From NCBI GenBank assembly GCA_002428365.1, contig DIVW01000005.1:1-52628 (forward strand): a DNA stretch of 52,628 nt. The letters run 5' to 3'. This document shows positions 32,159 through 40,994 of the stretch, one piece after another. The stretch comes from Propionibacteriaceae bacterium UBA6122 (GTDB taxonomy: Bacteria > Actinomycetota > Actinomycetes > Propionibacteriales > Propionibacteriaceae). Positions within the stretch are counted from its first letter, which is position 1, and the number at the start of each line of letters is the position of its first letter. Both the position numbers and the translations under genes were made by a program. The notes below the pieces were generated by a model that was not told the DNA's origin, searched no databases, and worked only from the letters and a program-made list of their open reading frames with translations.

Positions 32159-32853
32159 TTGGCTGCTCCTGCGCCGACCGGCTGCTCGAGCAGCAGGCCG
32201 TCATAGATGTGCACCGCATCTTTGGCATGGCTGGCGACATCGGCTTCGTGGGTGATCATCACGATGGTCCGTCCGGCGGTGTTGAGTTCGGCGAACAGGT
32301 CGAGAATCTCGGCTGTGGAGTGGGAATCCAGGTTGCCGGTCGGTTCGTCGGCCAAGATCAGTGCCGGATTGGTGACCAGGGCTCGGGCAACCGAGACCCG
32401 CTGCTGCTGGCCACCAGATAGTTCGCCCGGTCGGTGCTGCACGCGATCAGCCAACCCGACTTTGGCGAGAGCGGCCAGGGCGCGCTCGCGGCGCTCGGCC
32501 GCTGACACCCCGGCATAGACCAGTGGTAACTCGACATTGCGAAGTGCCGTGAGGCTGGCCAGCAGGTTGAACGACTGGAATACGAACCCGATTTTGCGGT
32601 TGCGCACCTCGGCCAACTGCTTCTCACTCATCGAGGACACGTCGGTGCCGTCCAGCTCATAGCGACCAGCTGTGGGTACGTCCAGGCAACCGATGATGTG
32701 CATCAGCGTGGACTTTCCCGAGCCGGATGGGCCCATGATCGACACGTAGTCGCCAGCGTTCACCTTCAGGTCAATGCCGCGCAGCGCCTCGACCTTCACC
32801 GCGCCGGTGGCGTAGGTCTTTCGAACCCCGGTCATATTCAGCATGAGGCTCAT
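32155..32853 (-). CDS. ABC transporter ATPase (MacB/LolD type)
   Basis: An ATPase of 232 residues with Walker A GPSGSGKST (about residues 41-49), the Q-loop in FVFQSFNLLASL, signature LSGGQQQRVSVARAL, Walker B ALILADEPTGNLD and the H-loop in VMITHEADVA. The sequence belongs to the MacB/LolD/FtsE-like group that powers the permease at 30926. Overlaps of 4 bp on both sides tie it into one operon with the MacA-like adaptor upstream and the permease downstream. Confidence 0.95.
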   Translation of the reverse strand: MSLMLNMTGVRKTYATGAVKVEALRGIDLKVNAGDYVSIMGPSGSGKSTLMHIIGCLDVPTAGRYELDGTDVSSMSEKQLAEVRNRKIGFVFQSFNLLASLTALRNVELPLVYAGVSAAERRERALAALAKVGLADRVQHRPGELSGGQQQRVSVARALVTNPALILADEPTGNLDSHSTAEILDLFAELNTAGRTIVMITHEADVASHAKDAVHIYDGLLLEQPVGAGAAK

Positions 32854-34094
32854 CGCCCTGGTACCCCGCCGCCTGCTGGCGGTGCGCCGCCGGCGTCGCC
32901 GAGGCCACCGCCAATGCCGCCGAAGCCCCCGCCCGAACCGCTGCTCGTGGTCGAAGTGGACGTGGGACGGTAGGTGATCTGGACGGTGTCGCCAGCGCTG
33001 AGACCGCTGGTGATCTCGGTCGCGTCACCGAATACTCGACCAATCTCCACCTCGGTGACGGTGGTGGCGCCGCTGCTGTCCACCACAGTGACCACCGTCT
33101 TCTTGTTGACAGTGGTGATTGCTGCGGTCGGAATGGTCAACACGTTGTCGTAGGTGCCGGTGGTCACCACTGCCGAGGCGGTGGTGCCGGAGTAGAGCCC
33201 GGTGTGGGTGCCACTGAGATTGATCACTACCGGGAAGGTCGCGGCGCCGTCGCTGGTGGAAGTGGCCACGATGCCGACGGAGGACACCGTCCCGGTGAAC
33301 TCGGTCGAATCGGCGGTGATGGCTGCGGCTTGGCCAGCCTTCATGCTGGACAGGTCTGCGGCACCCACTGTGCCTTCAAGCTTCCAGGTTGCGGTTGAGA
33401 TCAGCACGACTTGCGCCGAGGAACTGCTCGTGGTGGTGGTCGTTGAGGTACCCGAGTTCGAGCCCCCCTGGCTGGAGCCGGACGACCCGGTGCCCGAGGT
33501 TTGATCGCCCACGGCCACATCGACGCTGGCCACGGTTCCGGTGAAGGTCGCTCGCAGGGTTGCGGCCTTCAGGTCTTCCTGGGCGCCGGAAAGGGCGGCC
33601 TTGGCCGAATCGACCTGGGCGGCGGCGGACTTGATGGCCGCGCTGCTTCCCGAGGAAGAGACGTCGGAGTAATTGGCGCGCGCCGAGGTGAGGTTGGCCT
33701 CGGCGAGGTCAACTGCGTCAGCCAGGGTCGAGGAGTCGATTTTGGCCAGTTTCTGGCCCTTGGTCACCTTCTGCCCGGCCTTGACGTAAACCTTCGTCAC
33801 CTCACCGGATACCGAGAAGTTCAGGTTGGCCTGCTTGCGCGGGCTGAGAGTGCCATCGACGGCTACCGAAGCCGTCTGCGTGCCCAAGGTGGCCTGGGCA
33901 GTGGTGGTCCGTCCGGCGGAGGCGGTCTTGCGTGGGCTGAAGAGGAAGAAGGATCCGACGCCGACGCCAATCAGCAGCACGGTGGCCAGGCCGATCACCA
34001 GCCACGTCCTAGGGGAACGGAGTAGGCGTTTCGGTCTATGGGTTCCGTCGCTGGTGGTGGTCTCGATTGGATCTGGGATTTCCTGGCTGCTCAT
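32850..34094 (-). CDS. MacA-type membrane fusion/adaptor subunit
   Basis: First gene of the export operon, 414 residues. A membrane segment (TWLVIGLATVLLIGVGVGSFF) is followed by the lipoyl half (GEVTKVYVKAGQKVTKGQKL), a short alpha hairpin, the second half (ATFTGTVASVDVAVGDQ), beta-barrel and membrane-proximal domains, and a Gly-rich tail (GGFGGIGGGLGDAGG). GGAGGAGAG lies before ATG 34094. This operon therefore has two different adaptors around one ABC pair. In monoderm actinobacteria such adaptors must act in the thick wall; the cargo is unknown. Confidence 0.87.
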   Translation of the reverse strand: MSSQEIPDPIETTTSDGTHRPKRLLRSPRTWLVIGLATVLLIGVGVGSFFLFSPRKTASAGRTTTAQATLGTQTASVAVDGTLSPRKQANLNFSVSGEVTKVYVKAGQKVTKGQKLAKIDSSTLADAVDLAEANLTSARANYSDVSSSGSSAAIKSAAAQVDSAKAALSGAQEDLKAATLRATFTGTVASVDVAVGDQTSGTGSSGSSQGGSNSGTSTTTTTSSSSAQVVLISTATWKLEGTVGAADLSSMKAGQAAAITADSTEFTGTVSSVGIVATSTSDGAATFPVVINLSGTHTGLYSGTTASAVVTTGTYDNVLTIPTAAITTVNKKTVVTVVDSSGATTVTEVEIGRVFGDATEITSGLSAGDTVQITYRPTSTSTTSSGSGGGFGGIGGGLGDAGGAPPAGGGVPGR

Positions 34095-34211
34095 TACTCT
34101 CCTCCGGGCGCGCTCGGCACGGTCTCGACCCTAGGAGTGGCTCCTGTGCCCGTTCCCAGGTGAACCTGTGCTCAAGCTGTGTGGGCAGGTGCTCGGGGAA
34201 CTGAAATGGGC

Positions 34212-34604
34212 TCAGGGGCCTGCGGTGAGTTCCGGCAGCGGCCACAGTTGACCGAGCTCGGCGTAGATGCCGGAGGCTTGCACCAGCCGAAGTTCCCTGG
34301 CGCGATCCCAGCTCAGGGCGCCAGCGGCCAGCTTCAGCAGGGTGTCTGCATCGGTTTGCACCACATTCGGTGGCGTGCCGCGAGTGTGCCGGCCGCGTTC
34401 GCCGATCCCCAACTGGACGGCGGCGAACGGCGGCACTCGCAACTCCACGCTGCCGCCGGGAAACCGGATCGCGAGCAATGCGCAGATCGTCCGCGCGGTG
34501 GTGGCTTGGTCGGCCTTGGACAGTTCGACCGGCGGGGTCGCCAGCGCTGATCCGGCAGCAGCCCGCAACTGCTCGACTTCCTCGCCTGACACCCTCCTGT
34601 TCAC
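34212..34604 (-). CDS. Sterol-carrier-family (SCP2-like) protein
   Basis: The 130-residue protein contains the sequence ELRVPPFAAVQLGIGERGRH, then TRGTPPNVVQTDADTLLKLA, typical of actinobacterial 'sterol carrier family' proteins. The activity is unknown; SCP2 folds bind lipids. GTG 34604 is chosen because TAGCGT lies on the minus strand 7 nt before it; the open frame above that point is antisense to glnE. It is divergent from glnE, and the two -10 hexamers overlap by 2 bp. No feature is visible in the gap 34095-34211. Confidence 0.78.
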   Translation of the reverse strand: MNRRVSGEEVEQLRAAAGSALATPPVELSKADQATTARTICALLAIRFPGGSVELRVPPFAAVQLGIGERGRHTRGTPPNVVQTDADTLLKLAAGALSWDRARELRLVQASGIYAELGQLWPLPELTAGP

Positions 34605-34611
34605 AGCAGAG

Positions 34612-34617
34612 ACGCTA
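34612..34617 (-). promoter_or_regulatory. -10 element of the SCP2-like gene, overlapping that of glnE
   Basis: TAGCGT on the minus strand, 7 nt before GTG 34604. It shares TA at 34616-34617 with the glnE hexamer. Confidence 0.55.
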
Positions 34618-34621
34618 GCAT
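34616..34621 (+). promoter_or_regulatory. -10 element of glnE, overlapping that of the SCP2-like gene
   Basis: TAGCAT, 7 nt before GTG 34629. Confidence 0.55.
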
Positions 34622-34628
34622 CGCGGCT

Positions 34629-37589
34629 GTGAGTCGTATTGGCAGCCAATCCGGACGCCTGGCCCGCCTGGGTTTCGCTGACGCAGCGGCCTCGGCAGAG
34701 TTGGTGGCTGCCTGGACCAACCACGGCACCAGTGCGCAGATCGATGCAGCATTGACTGAGCTGCAATGCGCCGCGGACCCAGATCTGGCGTTGGCCGGGT
34801 TGAACAACCTGGTGCACGCCCGGCCGGATCTGTTCGAGTTACTGGCCGACAACGAAGTGCTGATTCATCGCCTGGCGGCGGTTCTGGGAGCCAGCGTCGC
34901 CCTGAATCAGCACCTCTGTGCTAACCCCGGCGATCTGGAAGTGCTCTGCGGGGCGGTCGATCGGCGTTCGTTGGCCGGGCTGCGCGCCGAGTTGCTCGCC
35001 GCAGTGGGCGCCGATCCCGATCTGTCCGAGCCGGTGGCCGATCACACCCGCTCTGATGACCTGCGCCGCGGCTACCGCCGGGCACTGTTGCGAATCGCGG
35101 CCCGTGACCTGACTTCGGCCGATCTGCTGGCGGTGCTGCCCGACATCGCCGCCGAACTGGCCGATCTGGCCGATGCCACCGTGGAGGCCGCCCTGGCGTT
35201 GGCCCGCGGCGAAGTGACCGATTGGCAGCGGTGCCGAATCGGCGTGCTCGCCTTGGGGAAGACCGGTGCCAGCGAACTCAACTACGTCTCCGATGTGGAC
35301 GTCCTTTACGTCGGTGAACCGGCAATCGGTGCTGATGGCGAGCCGGTCTGCGACTCCGGCACAGCCATCCAGGTGGCCACCAGGATGGCCACCGCGCTGA
35401 CCCGGATCTGCTCGTCCCACACTGGGGCTGGCACCATTTGGCCGATCGATGCCGCCCTTCGTCCCGAAGGAAAGGCTGGCGCTTTGGTGCGCACCCTGGC
35501 CTCCCATCGGGCCTATTACGAGAAGTGGGCCAAGAACTGGGAGTTCCAGGCAATGCTGAAGGCCCGGCCGATGGCTGGCGATCTGAGTTTGGCTCAGGAG
35601 TTCGTCGACATGGTCTGGCCAATGGTGTGGCGGGTCGCCGACAACGATCAGTTCGTGGCCGAAACCCAAGCGATGCGGTTGCGGGTGATCTCGCTCCTAC
35701 CCAGCAGGGATGCCAATCACGAAATCAAGCTTGGCGCTGGCGGGCTGCGTGACGTCGAGTTCAGCGTGCAGTTGCTGCAGTTGGTGCATGGCCGATCTGA
35801 CGAGCGACTACGGCTGCGGGGCACCTTTGAGGCGCTGACCGCGCTGGTCGACCACGGCTATGTCGGCCGGGCCGACGGCTTCGACCTAGGCACCGCCTAC
35901 CGGCTGCAACGGCTGTTGGAGCACCGCATCCAGCTGTATCGGCTGCGTCGTACCCATCTGATGCCTGCTGACGATGTCAGTCAGCGTTGGCTGGCGCGCA
36001 GTATCGGCCTGGCCGAGACCGAGGAACTGATGCATCTGTGGCGGGCCACCACCCGGCGGGTGCTGCGGCTGCATCAGCGGCTGTTCTACTCGCCGTTGTT
36101 GGCGGCAGTCGCCAGGATTCCGTCCGCCGAGGTGGGGCTGACCAGTGAAGAGGCCGAGACCCGACTGCGCGCTCTCGGCTATGGCGATGCGAAGGCTGCC
36201 CTGCGCCACATCGAGGCGTTGAGCGCTGGCATGACCCGCTCGGCCGAGATTCAGCGGCAGCTGTTGCCAGCGATGCTCGGCTGGCTGACCGCTGGCCCGA
36301 ACCCAGACCACGGCCTGCTCGCCTTCCGGCAGGTGTCGGAGGAGTTGGGCGCGACTCCGTGGTATCTGCGGACCATGCGCGACGGGGATGTGATGGCTGA
36401 GCATTTGGCCCGCATTCTGGCGTCCTCGCGTTACGCGGTGGATCTGCTGATGCGCGCGCCGCAGAATGCTGCCCTGCTAGGTGATGCCGAGGGGTTGGCC
36501 CCGCGCACCTTCGACGACATCGTGGCCGAAATGCGGACGGCGGCCCGCCGCCACGACAAGCCAGAAGAGGCGGTGGCCACGATTCGCGCTTCGCGGCGCA
36601 ACGAACTGCTGCGGCTGGCCATGGCTGATCTGCTTGGCGAGATCGAGATATCCGAGCTCGGAGTGGCGTTGAGCGCGGTGGTCGCGGCGACTATCGAGGC
36701 CTCCTTGGAGGTGGTTTCGCGTGGATTGTCGCTGCCGCCCCTGGCCGTGATTGCGCTGGGGCGCTGGGGCGGGGCCGAGTTGTCCTACGCCTCCGACGCC
36801 GATGCGATGTTCGTCCTGGCTGACAGCGACAACCAGGCGGCGATCGGCAATGCCACCACGGCGATCAGCCGGTTGCGGGCATTGCTGGCCAAACCGGGCC
36901 CCGATCCGGCTTTGGAGATCGACATCGATCTGCGTCCGGAGGGTAAGCAGGGTGCGATCGTTCGCAGCCTGGCCTCCTATCGGGCCTACTACCAACGGTG
37001 GTCGTCCACTTGGGAGGCCCAGGCACTGCTCCGCGCCGCAGCCGGGGCTGGCGATGCTGAGGTGGCCGCCGAGTTGCTGGCAAGCATCGATCCGATCCGG
37101 TACCCGGTTGGTGGGCTAACGACCACCCAGGTGCATGAGATTCGCAAGCTGAAGGGCCGAATGGAGGCCGAGCGCGCCCCGCGCAGCGGCGATGCCTCGC
37201 GCAACATCAAGCTGGGCCCGGGCGGACTCAGCGACGTGGAGTGGGTGGTGCAGTTGATTCAGTTGCGCCACGGTGCCGAGGTTCCAGCCTTACGGACGCC
37301 GAATACGCTGGCCGGCTTGGCGGCAGCGGCCGAGGCCGAGCTGCTCGACCCCCTTGATGCTGACTCGTTGCGCCAGGCGTGGAAGTACGCCAGCCGGATC
37401 CGTAATGCGGTCATGCTGCTGCGCGGCCGAGCCAGCGACAATCTGCCCACCGATGTGCGCGATCTTTCGGCGGTGGCGCAGATCCTTGGCTACGCAAAGG
37501 GCGAGTCTTCGCTGTTGGTGCAAGAGCAATCTCGTCGAGCCCGGCTGGTGCGACAGGTGATGGACCGCACCTTCTGGAGCAACGACTGA
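34629..37589 (+). CDS. glnE: Bifunctional glutamine synthetase adenylyltransferase/deadenylase
   Basis: GlnE attaches AMP to, and removes it from, the regulatory tyrosine of GlnA1. The 986-residue protein has two nucleotidyltransferase domains. The N-terminal one has LGKTGASELNYVSDVDVLYV (about residues 209-228, deadenylase). The C-terminal one has LGRWGGAELSYASDADAMFV (about 710-729, adenylylase). Each has the G-[GA]-x-E-L ... D-x-D signature and a downstream PEGKxGA motif. The full length equals the family. GTG 34629 follows TAGCAT by 7 nt. Its target tyrosine is present in the glnA1 fragment at 52 kb and missing from glnA2. Confidence 0.96.
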   Translation: MSRIGSQSGRLARLGFADAAASAELVAAWTNHGTSAQIDAALTELQCAADPDLALAGLNNLVHARPDLFELLADNEVLIHRLAAVLGASVALNQHLCANPGDLEVLCGAVDRRSLAGLRAELLAAVGADPDLSEPVADHTRSDDLRRGYRRALLRIAARDLTSADLLAVLPDIAAELADLADATVEAALALARGEVTDWQRCRIGVLALGKTGASELNYVSDVDVLYVGEPAIGADGEPVCDSGTAIQVATRMATALTRICSSHTGAGTIWPIDAALRPEGKAGALVRTLASHRAYYEKWAKNWEFQAMLKARPMAGDLSLAQEFVDMVWPMVWRVADNDQFVAETQAMRLRVISLLPSRDANHEIKLGAGGLRDVEFSVQLLQLVHGRSDERLRLRGTFEALTALVDHGYVGRADGFDLGTAYRLQRLLEHRIQLYRLRRTHLMPADDVSQRWLARSIGLAETEELMHLWRATTRRVLRLHQRLFYSPLLAAVARIPSAEVGLTSEEAETRLRALGYGDAKAALRHIEALSAGMTRSAEIQRQLLPAMLGWLTAGPNPDHGLLAFRQVSEELGATPWYLRTMRDGDVMAEHLARILASSRYAVDLLMRAPQNAALLGDAEGLAPRTFDDIVAEMRTAARRHDKPEEAVATIRASRRNELLRLAMADLLGEIEISELGVALSAVVAATIEASLEVVSRGLSLPPLAVIALGRWGGAELSYASDADAMFVLADSDNQAAIGNATTAISRLRALLAKPGPDPALEIDIDLRPEGKQGAIVRSLASYRAYYQRWSSTWEAQALLRAAAGAGDAEVAAELLASIDPIRYPVGGLTTTQVHEIRKLKGRMEAERAPRSGDASRNIKLGPGGLSDVEWVVQLIQLRHGAEVPALRTPNTLAGLAAAAEAELLDPLDADSLRQAWKYASRIRNAVMLLRGRASDNLPTDVRDLSAVAQILGYAKGESSLLVQEQSRRARLVRQVMDRTFWSND

Positions 37590-37620
37590 TCCGTGGTCAA
37601 CGTCCACTTCTCCGTAGTCC

Positions 37621-37685
37621 GCGCCGCCCCCGAAACGCGGCCTAGCTACCGAAATATCGGGGGCGGCGACGCAATTCGGGGGCGA
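37621..37685. repeat. Dispersed palindromic repeat, family B (copy B2)
   Basis: GCCCCCGAAACGCGGCCTAG, then CTACCGAAATATCGGGGGCG, then a second TTCGGGGGCG. It matches B1 at 20577-20640 in sequence and spacing. It lies between the convergent glnE and PEP-mutase-like genes. Confidence 0.75.
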
Positions 37686-37699
37686 ATCGAGCCAGCTTC

Positions 37700-38482
37700 T
37701 TAGTTCAGCGGACGGGTGTTGGCCGGCAGCTTGCCGCCGGCCACCAACTCGATGGTGGCGTCGGCCAGTGCGGTCAGCGCCACTCGCTGGGTGTGGGGGC
37801 CGGTCGAGACCCGCGCCACGCCTAGCGCCTCCAGGTCGGCCACGCTCAGTTCGGCTCCCGGGCTGGTGATCAAGGTGAGTTTGCGCTGGCCGAGAGCGGC
37901 CACCACCGCCCGGATCTCGTCCCGGGCAGCGAGCCTCGGCATGAACACCACCGGTGCGCCAGCTTCCAGGAAGGCCTGGCCGCGGGTGATCGCCTCATGG
38001 AGCAACTCGTCGCGATCAGCGTCGGGAGCAGCTTTGACGAAGACGTCGGTGCGAGCGTTCAAAACGAACTCGATGCCAGCCGCTTCACCAGCCCGCATTA
38101 CGGCCTTCACCGCGTCGACGGCTTCAGCCAGCGGCTTCAGTTGGTCTTCCAGGTTGCCGCCCACCACGCCGATCTCGATCGCGCGCCGGGCCGTTTCGCC
38201 GGGGTTGCCGTAGCCAGCTTCGAAGTCCATGCTGAGCGGCAGTTCGGTGTCGGCGACGATTCTGGCGACCATGCTCAGGTGCAGATCCAGCGGGATTTGC
38301 TCCCCATCGGGGTAGCCGAAGGTGGCTGCGATCGAATGGCTGGCCGTGGCCAAGGCCTGCACTCCGGGGACGGCGGCAACGGCGCGGGCCGAGACCACGT
38401 CCCAGACGTTGGCTAGCACGAGGATCTCGGGCGCTTGATGTAGGGCGAGGAAACTCCGGGCACGATCAGCGAGGTGGGTCAT
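37700..38482 (-). CDS. Isocitrate lyase/PEP mutase superfamily protein
   Basis: A TIM-barrel protein of 260 residues. VLANVWDVVSARAVA at the N-terminus, LPLSMDFEAGYGN with the metal-binding Asp/Glu, VGGNLEDQL and VLNARTDVFV form the usual set of the uncharacterised PEP mutase/isocitrate lyase-like family. The catalytic KKCGH loop of isocitrate lyase is absent, so that activity is unlikely; a C-C or P-C bond lyase on a small oxo-acid is possible. A minus-strand TAGCCT lies 6 nt before the ATG. Confidence 0.82.
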   Translation of the reverse strand: MTHLADRARSFLALHQAPEILVLANVWDVVSARAVAAVPGVQALATASHSIAATFGYPDGEQIPLDLHLSMVARIVADTELPLSMDFEAGYGNPGETARRAIEIGVVGGNLEDQLKPLAEAVDAVKAVMRAGEAAGIEFVLNARTDVFVKAAPDADRDELLHEAITRGQAFLEAGAPVVFMPRLAARDEIRAVVAALGQRKLTLITSPGAELSVADLEALGVARVSTGPHTQRVALTALADATIELVAGGKLPANTRPLN

Positions 38483-38488
38483 CTCGCC

Positions 38489-38494
38489 AGGCTA
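38489..38494 (-). promoter_or_regulatory. -10 element of the PEP mutase-like gene (leaderless type)
   Basis: TAGCCT on the minus strand, 6 nt before ATG 38482. Confidence 0.5.
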
Positions 38495-38525
38495 GTGGCC
38501 GAAGCGGCCCGGCGGCAGTGTCGGG

Positions 38526-40994
38526 CTACTCCACCGCATCGGACGGCAGCCCCACGGTCAGTTCATCGTGGGTGGCCGGACGGCCATGGATCAGCGGCAC
38601 AAAGCCGGTCAGCGTTGGCAGCCGCAGGCCCTGGCCGAAAAGTGGAATCAGCACCGGATCGGGGCCTGCAACTTCGATCTGCTGGCCGCGGACGCTGACT
38701 ATGCCGCCGGGGCCGTCCTCCAAGGTGAGAATCAGTCGATCAGTGGTGAGCTCAGCGCGCACCCGCGAGCCCTGCAACTGGAAAGCGAACCGCAGGGCCG
38801 TCCAACCCTCGGGCAGCCGCGGGTCGAAGGTGATCACGCCGCCATAGTCGCGCAGGCCGCCGAAGCCGTAAACCAGCGCATTCCACACCCCGCCGGCCGA
38901 GGCGATGTGCACCCCGTCCCCGGTGTTGTAATGCAGATCGGCCAAGTCGACGAAGGCGCCCTCCATGAACGACTCCAGGGCGCGGTCCTGATAGCCGACC
39001 TCGGCGGCGATGATCGATTGGACGACCGCTGACAGCGTCGAATCGCCGGTAGTGATCGGCTCGTAATACTCGTAGTCGGCGCGTTTTTCCCCCGGGGTGA
39101 AACTGTCTCCGGCCAGGAAGAGGGCCAAGATCGCGTCGGCCTGCTTCAACACCTGGAACCGATAGATCACCAGTGGGTGGTAGTGCAGCAGTAGGGGCAG
39201 CTTCTCCCGCGGAGTGTTGGCCAGATCCCAGACTTCCCGTTTGAGGAAGTCCTCGTCTTGAGGATGGACGCCAAAGTCGGCGTGGTAGGGGATCGTCATC
39301 GCGGTGGCGGCTTCCTGCCAGCCGGTCACCTCGTTCTCGGTGATGCCAAGCTGATGGGTCACTTCGAGGTGGCGTCCCGGATCGGTCTCGGCCAACGTCA
39401 GGACGGCCTGAGCGGCGCGCATCAGGTTCATCCGGGCCATCAGGTTGGTGTAGAGGTTGTTGTTCACCACGGCGGAATACTCATCTGGCCCGGTGACCGA
39501 ATGAATGTGGAAGCTGCGCTCCGGCCCGCGGAAGAAGCCCATGTCGAGCCACAGGCGCGCGGTCTCCACCAACACCGGCAACGCCTCGGTGAGCAGGAAG
39601 TGCTCGTCGGCGCACACGTCGGAGTACTTGCACATCGCAAAAGCGATATCAGCATCGATGTGGTACTGCGCGGTGCCGGCGGCGTAGTAGGCGCTGGCCT
39701 CCTCGCCGTTGATGGTGCGCCAAGGGAACAAGGCTCCCCGCTGGCTCAACGCGAGCGCCCGGCGGCGGGCCGCGTCCAACATTGCTATCCGGAAGCGCAG
39801 CGTGCGTCGGGCCAGGAACGGGTTGGTGTGGGCCAGGTAGGGCACGAGATACACCTCGGTGTCCCAGAAGTAATGGCCCTCATAGCCAGCGCCGGTGACC
39901 CCCTTGACGCCGATGCCGCGACCCTCGGCCCGCCCGGTGGCCTGCGCGAGTTCGAACAGACACCAGCGCACCGCCTGTTGTAGAGCCGGGTTGCCCTCGA
40001 GTTGGACGTCGGCATTGGCCCAGTAGCTGTCCAGCCACTCCCGCTGTTCTTCGAGCAGGACGTCGCGGCCGACCACCCGCGCATCATCAAGGGTGAGCTG
40101 GCAGAGATCAGCCAAGTCGGCCGGATCGGCAGTGGCCGGCCCATCGGTGTAGGCGACCCACTTGACCACCAGGATCGGCTGCCCGGCCTCGGCCCGCACC
40201 CGGTAGGTGCGCCGTCCCAGATCGGAGTTCAGCCGAGACTCCACCGAAACAGCGTTGGCGGTAAACACTTCGTGGTCGACGCAGACCGCCAGACCCAGCC
40301 CGGATTGGGCGGTGCGGTAGGCGAAGCACATCCGACCCTGCTCTTCGTATTGGAGCTGGGAGAGCAGCACCCGATTCTCGAAGGAGGCCGCCTTGCGCGG
40401 GTCGAAACCGACGACCCTGGAATGCGGATCAGGTGATTCGTCCTGGCGGTTGCGGACCTCCGAGTTGATCACCACGTCGGCGTTGTCGTCGAGGACGGTG
40501 ACGTTGAAGGTCATCACCGCCAGGTTGCGCCGGGTGAACGACACCATTCGGGTGGACTGGACGGCCACCCGCTTACCGGAAGCGGTTACCCAAATCAGAT
40601 CCCGATGCAGGATGCCATCGCGGAAGTCGAGGCTGCGCTGGAATGACTCCAACTCCGCGGTGCTCAGTTGCAGGGTTTCGCCGTCAACGCTCAGATTGAT
40701 GGTCTTGGCATCCGGGACGTTGACGATCGTCTGGCCGGTCTTGGCGAAGGCGAACGCCTCCTCGGCATGGCGAATCCGCCAGGTCTCGTGAAAGCCGTTG
40801 ACGAAGGTGCCGTGGGCGTAGGCGTCGGCATCGCCCTCCTCATGGTTGCCGCGCAGGCCCAAGTAGCCGTTGCCGACGGCGAAAATGGTCTCGCGGGCAC
40901 CCAGCCCAGTGGCGTCGTAGCGGGTCTCGGCGATGCCCCACTCCCGGACCGGGAAGCGGGTGCGATCCACCGGATCGGTCTGGGGAGCCCTCAT
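38526..40994 (-). CDS. Glycoside hydrolase family 65 disaccharide phosphorylase
   Basis: An 822-residue GH65 enzyme of the maltose/trehalose/kojibiose phosphorylase group. The N-terminal beta-sandwich has VGNGYLGLRGNHEEG. The (alpha/alpha)6 barrel carries GAGYEGHYFWDTEVYLVPY (about residues 368-386) and VTGPDEYS with the general-acid Glu505. KQADAILALF follows in the phosphate-binding region. It would split an alpha-glucoside with phosphate to give beta-glucose-1-phosphate and a second sugar. It starts inside the end of the beta-phosphoglucomutase gene (4-bp overlap), which would convert that product to glucose-6-phosphate. The exact disaccharide cannot be read from the sequence. Confidence 0.9.
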   Translation of the reverse strand: MRAPQTDPVDRTRFPVREWGIAETRYDATGLGARETIFAVGNGYLGLRGNHEEGDADAYAHGTFVNGFHETWRIRHAEEAFAFAKTGQTIVNVPDAKTINLSVDGETLQLSTAELESFQRSLDFRDGILHRDLIWVTASGKRVAVQSTRMVSFTRRNLAVMTFNVTVLDDNADVVINSEVRNRQDESPDPHSRVVGFDPRKAASFENRVLLSQLQYEEQGRMCFAYRTAQSGLGLAVCVDHEVFTANAVSVESRLNSDLGRRTYRVRAEAGQPILVVKWVAYTDGPATADPADLADLCQLTLDDARVVGRDVLLEEQREWLDSYWANADVQLEGNPALQQAVRWCLFELAQATGRAEGRGIGVKGVTGAGYEGHYFWDTEVYLVPYLAHTNPFLARRTLRFRIAMLDAARRRALALSQRGALFPWRTINGEEASAYYAAGTAQYHIDADIAFAMCKYSDVCADEHFLLTEALPVLVETARLWLDMGFFRGPERSFHIHSVTGPDEYSAVVNNNLYTNLMARMNLMRAAQAVLTLAETDPGRHLEVTHQLGITENEVTGWQEAATAMTIPYHADFGVHPQDEDFLKREVWDLANTPREKLPLLLHYHPLVIYRFQVLKQADAILALFLAGDSFTPGEKRADYEYYEPITTGDSTLSAVVQSIIAAEVGYQDRALESFMEGAFVDLADLHYNTGDGVHIASAGGVWNALVYGFGGLRDYGGVITFDPRLPEGWTALRFAFQLQGSRVRAELTTDRLILTLEDGPGGIVSVRGQQIEVAGPDPVLIPLFGQGLRLPTLTGFVPLIHGRPATHDELTVGLPSDAVE

